This document shows, one piece after another, positions 37,020 through 48,472 of a stretch of 64,000 nucleotides of DNA. The notes under the pieces are model-generated. The model did not search any database, had not been told where the DNA came from, and worked only from the letters and a program-made list of their open reading frames with translations. Numbering within the stretch: position 1 is the first letter of the stretch; the number at the start of each line of letters is the position of its first letter. A program made the position numbers and the translations under genes. This DNA is from Arctopsyche grandis (lineage: Eukaryota; Arthropoda; Insecta; Trichoptera; Hydropsychidae), in assembly GCF_051622035.1 (NCBI RefSeq), contig NC_135364.1:15245501-15309500 (forward strand), read 5' to 3'.

Positions 37020-37416
37020 TTTGATAAGAGGGTTAAATTTACATGCATAAATTTAGCACCAGAGGTAGCAATAAATGAACTGTACAGAATTTAAAAATAA
37101 ATTACAGTAGGAAAAACATATTATTATTGTATTGTTACTTATAATAAGCTGCCAGATGAAATTAGAAATAAACATAAGTAATAATGATAAATTTCTGGTA
37201 GTTGTAAGGCAACATCTCTACATATGTATGTATATGAATATGTAAATAGTTATTTTTATTTCTTGTGGGCATGCTCGTGTATGTACAATGTCAATGTGCA
37301 CATGTGTATTTATGTATGTACATACATACATATGTATATATTAATATGATTTTATTTGTATGAGTGGATAAAATTAGTTATTAAGCTATTAAATAAATAA
37401 ATAAATAAATAAATAA
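37020..37416 (+). mobile_element. Jockey-like LINE 3' remnant with (TAAA)n tail
   Basis: The bases at about 37138-37180 encode YNKLPDEIRNKHK and a stop, like the last residues of jockey-type reverse transcriptases (WN.LP.EIR). The sequence ends in a pure (AAAT)n tail at 37389-37416. Upstream frames are broken. Confidence 0.5.
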
Positions 37417-37698
37417 ATCGTGTTTCCTCAATTTACATAAAATAGGAATCAATATTTTTTCAATGCAATGAAAATCATAAATTTTTCTAAACGGGATTTT
37501 CAAATCGACAATTTACATCAACTTTTCATTACACAGCTCTACCTGTTATGCGAACGTGGTAAGTATGTACATACATACATATGTAGACGGACAATTTTGA
37601 TTAAATATTTAGTAATCTGTACGAGGCGTCTAGGGTAGAATCGGTTCCAATCTATGCTAAAATTATATTGTCAACAGTTTTTTTGCACACACTGTACA

Positions 37699-37763
37699 CA
37701 GGGTCGGTCCTAGGCTATTTAGTGCCCCAGGCAAAAACCTAAATTTGCGCCCCCCTATATACA

Positions 37764-37839
<76 letters not shown>

Positions 37840-39326
37840 TTTATCTGTCGCTTCTTTAAAGACATACCAATAAATTTCAGCGCAATCCCTTTTTTGTAAA
37901 TGTAAAATTATTATCTTCATATAGTATATATTAAAAATGTGTTACAAAGAAGTAAATACAATATATTGCAATTTTAAGTATAAATAAAAAAAAACTATTT
38001 CTGTGGTGTTTTTAAATGCTTTTTGGAAGAAATTATTTACATATGTAGAAAAATAGTAAGAATTAAATAAAAACCTCCCTTTAATTAAAATTTTGAATCG
38101 AAGAAGGAAATCTTGCATACGAAAATTGCGAATAAATAAATAATTTTACTATAATTCTTAATGCTTATTTTTAACTTAAACTATTTACTGCCATACTATA
38201 TTGATGTATTAAAAAAAAAGCTATGAATTTTCAAATTTCCCGGTTTTTCTGTCTACTCGAAATTCTCACATTTTGTTTATCTCTGGTCATAATCTTTGGC
38301 ATTGTGGAAATAATTAAGTTTAAATGACATTTTATTTTCACCCAAATGTTCCGAATTGATTTTGAATTAGTTCTGAATTAATCACAATATTGTACGCGTA
38401 TGTGTATCCTATTGCCGAATGCTAGCTGTCGCCATGACGCTTTCATGAAACCTCTCATATACAATGTTAATTGAATAATATGTTACTTAAATGATCAATT
38501 TGCTTATAAAAATTTATCACATGTTGTTTATTGTGTGTTTATGAATGCATCGTGCAATTTTTAACGATTCACTTGCCCATTGCCCTTGCCCAGAGAAGTT
38601 TTTATCGGACATACGTCGAGCAACAAGCATCAAATACGACTAAAATTATGTCTGTGGACAATCATCACTTGACAACAATATAACGCCTAAAGCCACTTTT
38701 ATTATTATAACATTTCTCTGTGTGTAGATATATAGGCGCATTTCGCGCAAGTCTGGATGCCCGTAACCTGCACTCGCGATTCCAGGCAACAAGCGTCAAG
38801 AGCACCTTTAAACAAATTTGCACAATATTAAAAAATATCCATACTTTGATTTTTGCTAAATAATGCAAAAAATATCCATACTTTGATCACTATTGCACCT
38901 AGACCCGCGATCGTGAGGGCAGATCAATTGCGACTGAGATTTTGAACTAATTTATTTGCGTGTGCGCGGGTAACTAGTCCAATGGGGGGATTCACGCAAT
39001 CGAGCATAGATATTATTCTATATCTATTGGCACATGCCGTTGTTTTTGTCGCGAATCTCGATTTCAAGGTCAACGAAGTTCAGAACAAAAGCACGTTTAT
39101 TAATATTATATTATATTAATATATACTATATACGCATTACTAGAAGATCATTCAAGGTAAATTTTGAGCTTTAATTTGGGTAAAATTCTCATTATTTCAC
39201 ATTTTTAGCAATATTTTTCGATTTTTTTGGATGTATCATTACGTATTTATTTTGGTTCCTGGCGCCCCTCCCGAAGTTGGCGCCCTAGGCGACCGCCTGT
39301 ACTGCCTCCCCCTTGGGACGGCCCTG
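37699..39326. mobile_element. hAT element, non-autonomous, 1.6 kb
   Basis: The left end CAGGGTCGGTCCTAGGC and right end GGGACGGCCCTG form hAT-type inverted termini. Flanking octamers ACTGTACA (37691-37698) and ATTGTACA (39327-39334) differ at one base, matching an 8-bp target duplication. The interior shows no transposase frame; it carries a long (AT)n plus T run at 37767-37842 and CAAGCATCAA/CAAGCGTCAA words. Confidence 0.8.
37767..37842. repeat. (AT)n microsatellite followed by a T run
   Basis: About 55 bases of alternating AT and then 21 T, inside the hAT element near its left end. Confidence 0.95.
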
Positions 39327-39334
39327 ATTGTACA

Positions 39335-39925
39335 TATTTTATACCTATATATGCATATATGTATGTACAAATTTTGATGGGCTTATAAATGCGTCAAACG
39401 CGCACAGCGCGCTCCCATTTGGCCCATCGTTTGCGTTGCGTTACTTTACGTGTACAATTAATGCATATAAACATCCTGTCGTAGAAACAAAATTGCAACA
39501 TAAATTGTTTCAATAGGTAACCGTATATTATCTAGCTATCTTTGAGCACGTGAATTTGCTAAAAACAAATACACATGTAAAACATATAAAAATTTGTCTC
39601 TTTTATTGTAGTACGAGCTAATCACGTGGGTTTTAAAATTGATGATACACAAAATGAATTAAAAATGCTAGAAATTGAGTGGGTTTATTATCGATAACAG
39701 GGTTGTGGAGTCGGAGTATTTTTTTAAATCAATTATGTAAATGAATATTGAATTTCCAAATAAAAGTGACTCACCAATGCCCAATGGACATATGCAGATC
39801 TGAGACACTGTGTTAATTTCATTGTATTTTCTCATGTCTATGTCAAATTAAAGAGATACCTGATATTTGACTGATCGGCCACGTCAAATACGTACATTTT
39901 ATTAGTTTCGTGTGTGAACATGTTT
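39335..39925. other. Non-coding stretch
   Basis: No gene or element recognised. Confidence 0.4.
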
Positions 39926-40075
39926 CAGTCCATATATTCACTCCGGTTCATTTATGAACATATTAGTTTGTTCATACACGAACTTTTGTTTTTTACAGGG
40001 AGACTTTCTCTGTAGTTGAGTAGTTATCGTGAGAGGTTGGTTAGTTTAATTTTATTTCATTCGCACATTACATAG
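39926..40075 (+). mobile_element. Mariner-like MITE end and adjoining repeat
   Basis: CAGTCCATATATTCACTCCG with GTTTGTTCATACACGAAC (to 39985) matches one end of the MITE family at 57695-58119. The next bases (about 39997-40075, GACTTTCTCT and GAGGTTGGTTA words) match 58441-58530 in reverse, so the neighbourhood is shared between the two loci. Confidence 0.5.
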
Positions 40076-40118
40076 ATCAACCTACATACATATAAGATCT
40101 TCCATTATATGTATGTTA

Positions 40119-40554
40119 CAGTTCAAGTACATATACATATATGTACTCTGGTTCATTCATGAACATATTATAATAATTTGATCATACATGAACTATTGGT
40201 TTTAATTTAAGTGCTAACAGTCAAAAGCTTATTTTAAATATACTTTTAGCTGTCAAAAAATTTGAGATGTCACAATTCCAGGTATTTAAAGGGGAAATCC
40301 CATGGAAACTACATTACGACGTTGCTTTATCTTCCTTTTCCCCTATTTTTTAAATATTGCACAACAGAGTAAGCTTACATATGTATGTACATAGAGGATT
40401 GAATAAACGATTGATAATATTTAAGGTCATGCCTAATAGTTTGTGCATGGAAAAACTAGTTCGTTTGTCAATTTGTTCATTTGTGTACGCTTTAACTGGC
40501 CAGATTGGTTACAAATTAATATGTTCATGAACGAACGAAATGTTTATATGGACT
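40119..40554. mobile_element. Mariner-like MITE, copy 2
   Basis: Starts after TA with CAGTTCAAGTAC, has the GTTCATTCATGAACATATTA and TGAACTATTGGTTTTA words of the family, and ends in inverted order near ATATGGACT. It aligns in reverse orientation to 57695-58119. Non-coding. Confidence 0.6.
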
Positions 40555-40559
40555 ATAAC

Positions 40560-40707
40560 CAGGCCCGCCGAGAGGAATGGCGGGCCCTGTGAAAAATAAT
40601 TCCGGGCCCAATTACAATTTTTTACAAAACGATTTCCGACACGGAGCCCTCGAGTAGTCCGGGCCCTGGAACTTTGCCCCAGTCCCCCACCCCTCTCGTC
40701 AGTCCTG
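40560..40707. mobile_element. hAT MITE of 148 bp with perfect 8-bp target duplication
   Basis: ACTATAAC stands on both sides (40552-40559 and 40708-40715). The termini CAGGCCCGCCGAGAGG and, inverted, CAGGACTGACGAGAGG are hAT-like. It is GC-rich compared with its surroundings and landed at the edge of the mariner-like MITE 40119-40554. Confidence 0.85.
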
Positions 40708-40763
40708 ACTATAACATATATACATATATAAATACATATCCATTTCAAATTTCATATGCCTAA

Positions 40764-40785
40764 TAGTTTGTTCATGAACAAACTA
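40764..40785. repeat. 22-bp perfect palindrome
   Basis: TAGTTTGTTCA and its exact complement, centred on TTCATGAA. It is the core word of the mariner-like MITE termini and belongs to a third, interrupted copy (about 40740-40800 and 41010-41040). Confidence 0.75.
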
Positions 40786-40818
40786 ATTAATTTGTCACAA
40801 TAAACTAACTAGTTCGGT

Positions 40819-41003
40819 GATTATTCCGCAAAAACCGATCTCGCGCAAGCACTAAAATTTCGATCACGGAACATTTGGCACCCAAACACTTCATCAATCG
40901 AAAGCTACCACGCGAAATATTGTACTAAAGAGAACTCGAGTGCCAGATGGTCCGTGATAGAGATTTTAGTGACTTGTGCGAAATCGCTTTTTGCGGTATA
41001 ATC
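40819..41003. mobile_element. Foldback MITE, family F, copy 2
   Basis: GATTATTCCGCAAAAA (40819-40834) pairs with TTTTTGCGGTATAATC near 40988-41003. The inner ATCTCGCGCAAGCACTAAAAT, TTTCGATCACGGAAC and GGCAC words match copy 1 at 2600. It interrupts a mariner-like MITE. Confidence 0.65.
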
Positions 41004-41040
41004 CGTTTACCAAACAAACTAGAATGTTCATGAACAACCA

Positions 41041-42654
41041 AAATGCACTATATAACATCGGATTACTATAAATATATTTATGTATGTATGAAGCACTCTC
41101 TATTTGAACTCCAAATCCTTTCGTCGAAGTAAAATTTTCTTTTTTAATATACAAAAAGTTGCTGAAATTGAAATGGTGTAACATTCTATAGAAATTAGTT
41201 CGTATTCTACAATTTCTGCGAAACGTAATCATTATCTATATACACATGGCGCAATTATCATGATTAATCCTACATATCTGACTCAATTTTTACATACCTC
41301 CTTTACGTTTCACATGGTTTTCGTGTAAGTGGTAATTTTTTATATCTCTTATCTTTCCCAATCTAAATGTAAATATTATGCGATTGCGAAAAATTGTACA
41401 ATACTTTCTTCATTTAATTCTCATGATAATTGCTATGAAAATATATATGCATAAAAAAGCACATTGGCACTGAATCAAAATCGAGACTGTTAACTTAGAT
41501 ACTGCAAATCTCTTACATAGATGACAAATGTATCTGCGTATTTACGTACATATATAAATTGATAAATTGTGAACAGCATCGCACCATTCCCGACACAATT
41601 GAAATGCAATGATCGTGATTATATTAGTCATGATTTATCTTCAGATATTTTTTACGATCAGTTCAATTGAAGCTCACGACACACCCACTCTTCATATTTA
41701 TAGGTATTTATGTACAATATATTATGCACGTTCACTTTTCACTTAATACAAATGTATAATACTTAGCTTATTCAGTAGTTCTTAACTGATCAAATACACA
41801 CATCCAGTTATTTAGTCGAGTCAATCTATTGGTGAAATCGGGTCATCTACATATGTACTTGTATCATTTCCGTGATTCACCATTGACATGACGTTACACG
41901 CAAGTGATATCGTCTACACTTGACTTAACTACATACATATTTATTTGCGTTTGGTTGCTATGCAAGTCAAATTCAACCGAGCTTGTCAAAAGATTTACAT
42001 TTATAAATTGTGATAATGTCACCTTCGAAGAATCTATTGAAAGCGTTGTCTTTATATAGAAACAATATTACTTAACGTTTCTGGTTTGGTTTCAATTGCG
42101 TTATCAGCAGAGGTGACCCTCGCTAGGTTGATCACCTATTAGTATGCGAATTCACATTCTGCACAATGTTTCGAAAACAAGACGCAAATTTTACCATGGA
42201 ATACATACACACACGTTCATTGTTCCTTACAGCTTAATCATACATCGCATCTTTATTTTTTGTAAATCCCATGACGTCACCTTATCGATTCGCGCAGTGT
42301 AAACAGCTGAAACTACAAAGGTTTTATTTACTAATTGATAAATCGAGGTTTAAACTTTCCCGTCTACACATACCAACTTCTTCCGGACTCCAAAAAGCAA
42401 CGAGATAAGTTTTAAGGCAGTTTTTCCGCCACGATATCGCACTTAAAAGTTCATAATGCGTCACGTTTACTACATATGTCAATAAAAAAACACGTTCGAT
42501 CAATTTTACTATAGCGACCTTTTATTATTTATTGTGACGCATTTTTACACACTATTTTATACTCTAATTATTAAATTATGATTATCTTTTAATACTCTTA
42601 ATATTAAATATATTTTATACTCTAAATATTAAAATATGAAAGAGAGTTCGTCTC
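41041..42654. other. Non-coding stretch
   Basis: No gene or element recognised. Confidence 0.4.
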
Positions 42655-42700
42655 TGTTTTGCGTAACTCTCATCCATCTCAATCTCAACCCAAACATTTG
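42655..42700 (-). mobile_element. Short RTE fragment
   Basis: CTGTTTTGCGTAACTCTCAT followed by CCATCTC matches the RTE copy at 17040-17080. Confidence 0.5.
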
Positions 42701-42723
42701 AATAAAATTTTGCAATAATCATT

Positions 42724-43188
42724 TCTGTGTGTCTGTCTGTCTGTCTGTGTATTTGAGATAACGCTCGCCGTACTATAAAAGTCGTTTCGATTTGACATAC
42801 ATATGTACGTCACAGCTATACCACTGCCAATAAAACGTATACAACATAATAACAAAAGAAAACGTCTATATATACTGTTTGCTACCGATGTTTCCTCTAT
42901 GCAAATATACGGCGCTAAGTCTCTGAGAATTAACCGCCATCTTTTGAAATTTTATTTAATTAATTGATTTTTCTATTGGTGTTTTATGTAGTTTACATGG
43001 TAGGTAGGTAAGTTTTTTAATATTAAAAAATTGAATATTAATATTAAATTATATATTTAAAAGGTATTTGAAAAAATTCGACCGCGTGCGGATCGAACAC
43101 AGAACCGACACATTTATTTTAATTTTTTTACTTAATAACTTAATATGCCAACACCCATGCGATGATATTTCATCGGGCACAACACTAG
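42724..43188 (+). mobile_element. Helitron-like element, family 2, uninterrupted copy
   Basis: Starts TCTGTGTGTCTGTCTG and ends with the hairpin CGATGATATTTCATCG, GGGCACAACA and CTAG (43185-43188) before T. It aligns to both halves of the split element 59601-63202, so it serves as the intact reference (465 bp). It contains CGTGCGGATCGAACAC, an inverted box B-like word. No helicase frame. Confidence 0.75.
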
Positions 43189-43189
43189 T

Positions 43190-43540
43190 TTAATATGTAA
43201 TTTCGAAAGAGACTTTGTAAGGTTTGGGTGGTAGAATCAGCGACGTTATCGAAAAAATATAATTTAATTTTAAATATAATTTATGATACCGATATCAATG
43301 TCGATATCGATATCAATTTCGATTCAGTTTTCGATTTCGATTCTATTTTCAGTTCCTGTTCCGGATTTCTTTTTCAGTTCCGTTTCCGGATATTAGTTCT
43401 GTCGTTAATTTTCTATTGTTAAATATTATTTTTTTCGATTCAAATAAATTTGATAAAAAAAATGAATGTTTAATATTAGATTAGCCATGTTTAAGCAGTT
43501 TATATTACAAATACCGAGCGAAGCCGGGTAAAACCACTAG
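43190..43540 (+). mobile_element. Helitron-like element, family 1, plus-strand copy
   Basis: Ends ACCGAGCGAAGCCGGGTA, AAACCA, CTAG (43537-43540), T. It is the best-preserved 3' end of family 1 and directly follows the family 2 copy. The interior is rich in GATATCGATATC- and TTTCGATTTCGATT-type words. Confidence 0.65.
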
Positions 43541-43551
43541 TTTTAAATAAA

Positions 43552-44081
43552 GGTTGTGGCTATTTGCAGGTACTATATCTGCAAATTATTGGCTATTTAC
43601 AGGTACCATATATGCGAATTATTGGCTATTTGCAGGTACTATATCTGCTGCAGGCGCAAAGCCTTCTGCGCATGCGCGTGAACTGTTACTGTCAGCGTGT
43701 TTACTGTTAAAATTTTGTTTTAAACCTCTTAAAATTTAGTTCCAACTCGTAAAGTGACGTAGAGTAAAAAATATAATCCAAATTAGTTAATATTAATAAT
43801 TGTTAGAAAATTATAATCATATACAACGTATAATACCTATGTACATACAAGCACAAGCCGCGAACTAGCTAAATGATATAAATCTATTATAATAACGTGC
43901 GAAATTTATTTGCCCTATGTATAATGAACGATTGATTAAGTCTAGCATACATTAAATGTAAGAAATTATAATCGGATTACAAGTTCACGCGCATGCGCAG
44001 AAGGCTTTGCACCTGTCGCAGATATAGTTCCTGCAAATAGCCAATAATTCGCAGATATAGTACCTGCAAATAGCCACAACC
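43552..44081. mobile_element. Long-TIR Mutator-like element with 9-bp target duplication
   Basis: TTAAATAAA flanks both sides (43543-43551 and 44082-44090). The terminal inverted repeats begin GGTTGTGGCTATTTGCAGG and extend beyond 100 bp, to the shared GCGCATGCGCGTGAACT. Each arm contains tandem units of about 33 bp (GGCTATTTGCAGGTACTATA...): three in the left arm and two in the right. 530 bp, no transposase. Confidence 0.85.
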
Positions 44082-44209
44082 TTAAATAAAATCAACTTAT
44101 TTTTCAACCTATCGCAATGGCTGTCTTGGTTAAATAAAAATATTTTCACATGTAGTTTTCAAATCTATAACATATCATCGTCAACATTTACCATACATAA
44201 ACTGCTGGA

Positions 44210-44735
44210 TGAAAATCTTTCCAACACGCTTCCATTCGTTTCTGCTTTGCGCAATTCTCATTCATCTCACCCCAAACTTTTTCCCAATTTCATCCACCCA
44301 TCTTCCTGCGGTCTTCCTCTCACCCTTTTACATTCTCTTGGGTACCATTCCAGCACTTATTTTGTCCACTTTTCGTCCATCCTTATAGCTACGTGACTCG
44401 ATCATTGCAATTTCAATATCTCAACTCTCTCCACTATTGGAACATTTGAGTTACTAGTTTGATCAGTCAAGAATTTTTGTCATGTTAATTTATTTTTCTC
44501 TATTTGTTTTCTTCTATTTATGTATTTTTAATTGTATTTTCACTAACTTTTTTCCATTCTTAATTTGTTTAGCACACTCGCCGCTTTGGAGCATTCTGTT
44601 AGACGAGTGTGCTTGATTAATTGACGTATTATATAATAAGAAATAAAAAAATATATTTGTCATAATTCTCACCCACATATTCCGTTTCCTATCTCTCCTT
44701 GTTATGAAGAGCTACAGCGTTCCATACTTCATGTA
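44210..44735 (-). mobile_element. RTE-type LINE 3' end, split by another insertion
   Basis: The complement of the RTE 3' segment runs from 44210 to about 44440 and resumes at about 44662 (TCATAATTCTCACCCACATA). The gap is filled by a different LINE 3' fragment. Confidence 0.7.
44441..44661 (+). mobile_element. LINE 3' fragment nested in the RTE copy
   Basis: T-rich 3' UTR-like sequence with a hairpin GCACACTCG (44572-44580) / CGAGTGTGC (44604-44612), then an AATAAGAAATAAAAAAATAT tail. Hairpin-then-tail architecture parallels the copies at 5601, 18311 and 22258, but the sequence is different. Confidence 0.55.
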
Positions 44736-45714
44736 CATGTATATGTACATATGTAAGTTTGCATAATTACCTGACTGATTTTGTCAAATTTATGTAAGCA
44801 CCACGGATCACATTAATCAGTTTTGTCAAGCAGTTGTTGTTGACGTAAAATAAAAGAATTTACTCTGAATATGTCAATTGAATAATTTATGAGTCCGTAT
44901 TTGACCAGTTCAAGACAGAAAAAAAAATTGTTTTTCAACACTAGAGAAGTTTCTACATATGAATAACTAACGTTTGCAGTAACAATGTTGTCAGTGAAAT
45001 CTTCAGTTTGTGATCACTCTCCATATACATATTTGTACTATACAGGTACATTTATAAGAGTGGCTTTCAAGTTTAATATGTACATATGAACATACATATG
45101 TATATATTGTATAATGCCAGATGTTAAGTTGTTTTTTTAATGTACGTTTTGACTGACAGAAAATGCTGGCTGTATATTTGGACCTCGAGGAAAGCAAAAG
45201 CTCAAAGCTAGCGAGGATGTCTACATTTATAAAATAAAAAGAGATTTGTGATACAGGAAAGTCATCTCCGTTTGCGGTCAGTATGATGCATGTTCACAAT
45301 TATCCGACGGTTGAATATTATTCATAATTTTTTTCTAGTTTATATTTTCACGTCATTTTATTGCATCGAAACTAATGCAATGAAATGACACTCACACGTA
45401 TTTTTCGAAAGCTTACGTTCCCGCTATCAATAAATAAATCGATACAAAAACTTTCAATGACGAGCTGTAGAGTTCGAAGTCCACATATTATAATAAAATA
45501 TCTACATATGTATATATCGACCGACACCACGCGCCGAATAGCAATGACATAAAATAAATTTATGTAAAAAAAATCTTAAGACGTAAGCTTGATTTTTACA
45601 TGAAATCTTTTTCATTTTCGCCACGATAAACTCGCACGTTTGCAGTACAAAACCGGGTGACGGAATAATCTAGATTAACACCTAGTCGACTATTGTTTGA
45701 TATATGCTCATACG
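44736..45714. other. Non-coding stretch
   Basis: No gene or element recognised. Confidence 0.4.
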
Positions 45715-45850
45715 AGTCACAGTCATTTTACCGTGGACATTTCAACGTGCAACCTGTTTACCATAAGGATATTTTACCGTGCGGACATTTCACCACGTGA
45801 CCTTTTCACCGTGCTGAGCAATATTTTACCGCGTGAGACAAATTCGCAAA
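45715..45850. repeat. Degenerate 15-18-bp array with TTTACCG cores
   Basis: Consecutive imperfect units: ATTTTACCGTGGAC, ATTTCAACGTGCAAC, ATTTTACCGTGCGGAC, ATTTCACCACGTGAC, TTTTCACCGTGCTGAG, ATTTTACCGCGTGAG. The core is fixed and the spacers drift. Confidence 0.6.
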
Positions 45851-45964
45851 CATTTTTAAGCGCATTCCTTGTCTATATATTTATGTATATAGAATGCTTT
45901 TTACAATTCAAATTTGGGTATAAGTTACCGTATAACCGTATAACCCAATGGTAATTGGATTATT

Positions 45965-46120
45965 AGTCACATTGCGATCGCCCAAAAGACAATTTTTGCG
46001 ATGAAAATCGCGAATACGGAATATTTGGCACTCGAGTTCTCGTTAGTATGATGGATTTTCGGCTGCCATATGTTCCGTTATACAGATTTTGGTGACTTTT
46101 GGGCGGGCGCTTTGTGACCA
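45965..46120. mobile_element. Foldback MITE, family F, copy 3
   Basis: GTCACATTGCGATCGCCCAA near the left end pairs with TTGGGCGGGCGCTTTGTGAC at the right. The inner GAATATTTGGCACTCGAGTT matches the other family members. Flanks differ from copies 1 and 2. Confidence 0.6.
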
Positions 46121-47479
46121 ACAATCACCGAACCAACCCAATACAACAAGTGCATACATACATACATTGTACATATATATAAAAAACATACACATTTTTT
46201 CAAACACAAAATATGTATTTAAATATGTATTATATGTACATACTCATATTTCGAAAAGGTAGTATAGAGGATTATTTTTTTATTTTAATTAGTATTTGAT
46301 TAATTTATTTTGCTACTTAAAATGTTCAGGGCCGTACTGTATGGGTCACATGGTAGGTAATCACCAATGGTGGTTTTTCCAAAGTAGTGAAATTTCTATT
46401 CATATTTGTAAGTATTTAAACATAACGATATATATTTTTACTTTATCTATGTACGTAGTTTTTCATTATCTTGGCTATAGAAATAAAATTTATTACGTTT
46501 TTATATGGTTAAGCTTGCTTGGTGTTAACTGTTCTATAATATAAAATGTATTTATGTATAATTGTATACACGCTGAATAATTAAAACTTTTAATTAATTA
46601 TACATATTTTCATGAACATAACATAGCGTTATGAAATAGGGTTATCTACTGTTTAACATATGTACATACATACATATTTGCTCGTAATAATGAAATGCTT
46701 TATTATTACACAATAATAATTTGTGAGATTAAATCCATTGTGCGGTTTATCAGTCGAATTGGAAAACACCTAGGTAAGATAACATTTTGAACTTTGTTTA
46801 TTTTCTTTTTGTGCCGTTCTGAAAATACATTAGGGGAAAGGATAAGCATTACATTAAATTTTCTTTAGAAACAGCGGATAATGTTCATGGATACATACAT
46901 ACATACATTGGTACCGTATATGTGAATGAACGCAAGCAATTTATTAAAACAATCATTTTTTGTTTTATTCTACAGGTTAAATATGATATTAAGTTACATA
47001 AAAATTTAAAGAAAAGTTTTGTAAAATATATAAAATAAAATTATACGTTTCATAAAAAGGATAATAATGAAAAGGCGTATTTATTGAGGCGCCAATGCTT
47101 AAACGCAAGCGCCCAATACCGCAGTCTACGTAGACTGAACGTATGAACATCCAAAACGGCAATATGACGTACGCTGTCTCATTGTGTTAAGCATGAAATA
47201 TACGGCCATAGACCCAACGCGATAAATTTTTTAACAATCTACCAAACGAGTATTTTTTATAAATGTCATAAATGGTGGTGTCTTACATTTATGTGTCTTA
47301 ATATCTCGGGATATGGAATTATTCAGGGTTACGACTACTATTCGTTTATAGTTTAACCAAGGTTGTCGCAATAGTTAAATGAGAACCTTTAAATAACTTG
47401 AATAGCGGCTGGTGAGGAGAAAGTAATGTGGAACTTATCAAAATGCTTTACCTGTATTGAGTTGTTCCAACACACATAA
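46121..47479. other. Non-coding stretch
   Basis: No gene or element recognised. Confidence 0.4.
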
Positions 47480-47600
47480 CAGCCACGGTTCGGTGATTAC
47501 TAGTCAAATGTGAACCGGTCAGAGGACAACTGGTCGCTCCAGATCGGTCACACGTGATCACCCGTCACACTAAAACTGGTCACGAGAAAACTGGTCACAC
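47480..47600. repeat. Degenerate 15-17-bp array with TGGTCAC cores
   Basis: Consecutive units such as AACTGGTCGCTCCAG, ATCGGTCACACGTG, AAAACTGGTCACGAG and AAAACTGGTCACACC. Same grammar as 45715 and 23480 with a different core. Confidence 0.55.
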
Positions 47601-48472
47601 CCTAAAACTTATAAAAAAATGCTTAAGATTTGATTTTAAAGCTATATGTTTTAAACGAAATTTTCATCGGATGATATCGATACGACGCTATTAAACTCCA
47701 TCTAAAAGTAATAAATTATTAATATTTGAGTTGATGAAAAAAAAATTATTTAATTTTAAATTCAAAATATACGTAATTTTTAAATAAATTAAAAAATAAG
47801 TATCATTTCCAAGGTAGGAGTATAATAAGAAAAAATATTGGTAAGTATTTGTGCGCTTTAGATATTTCAGAATGGCAACATATGTATTTATTTAAGATCA
47901 ATTACACTTGCGAATGTTTGTTCTGGAGTAACAACGATTTTTTGTGTAAGTTTTTAAAACTATATTTTCAATTTTATTTTGTATATTTTGTAGCTATTTA
48001 CATTCTTTATTAAGCCTTTCGTAAAATATACACAAATTTAAAAGTTTTATTAGAAAAATATGAATTTTAAACTACCCACTTAGAAATATACTTGCATCTA
48101 TATGTACATTTCATTTGTAGTTGTTTTATGTAAAATATTTTTTGTTTTTGTTTATAATAAATAAATATTGGATAAATTCGATAAGATTTATAGGAAACAA
48201 GCTATTTTTTACACAAAAAACCGAGTCAACATACCTAAATTAAAATTATTCAGTTTTCGGGTCACAGGCAGGAAACGTAGTGTTTCGACCAAGGTATAGA
48301 TTCCGATTCTAACCTTTTAGTTTGACAGCTACCTTTTAACAGTTTTTGTCATATGTGTGCGTTTTTGGGGATTTCTACTTTCGTGAGTGGTTTTATATTG
48401 AAATAGATTTTTTACGTATTGACGATAATACTGTGTATAATATTTTATAGATGGTATTAAGAAAAACTAAAA
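47601..48472. other. Upstream region of the snurportin gene
   Basis: AT-rich; no exon or promoter motif that I can support. The 5' UTR and promoter of the downstream gene must lie here. Confidence 0.4.

Noticed and set aside
37663..37920. Minus-strand frame of 85 codons with a Lys/Tyr-Ile run
   Set aside because: Product of the T run and (AT)n microsatellite inside the hAT element.
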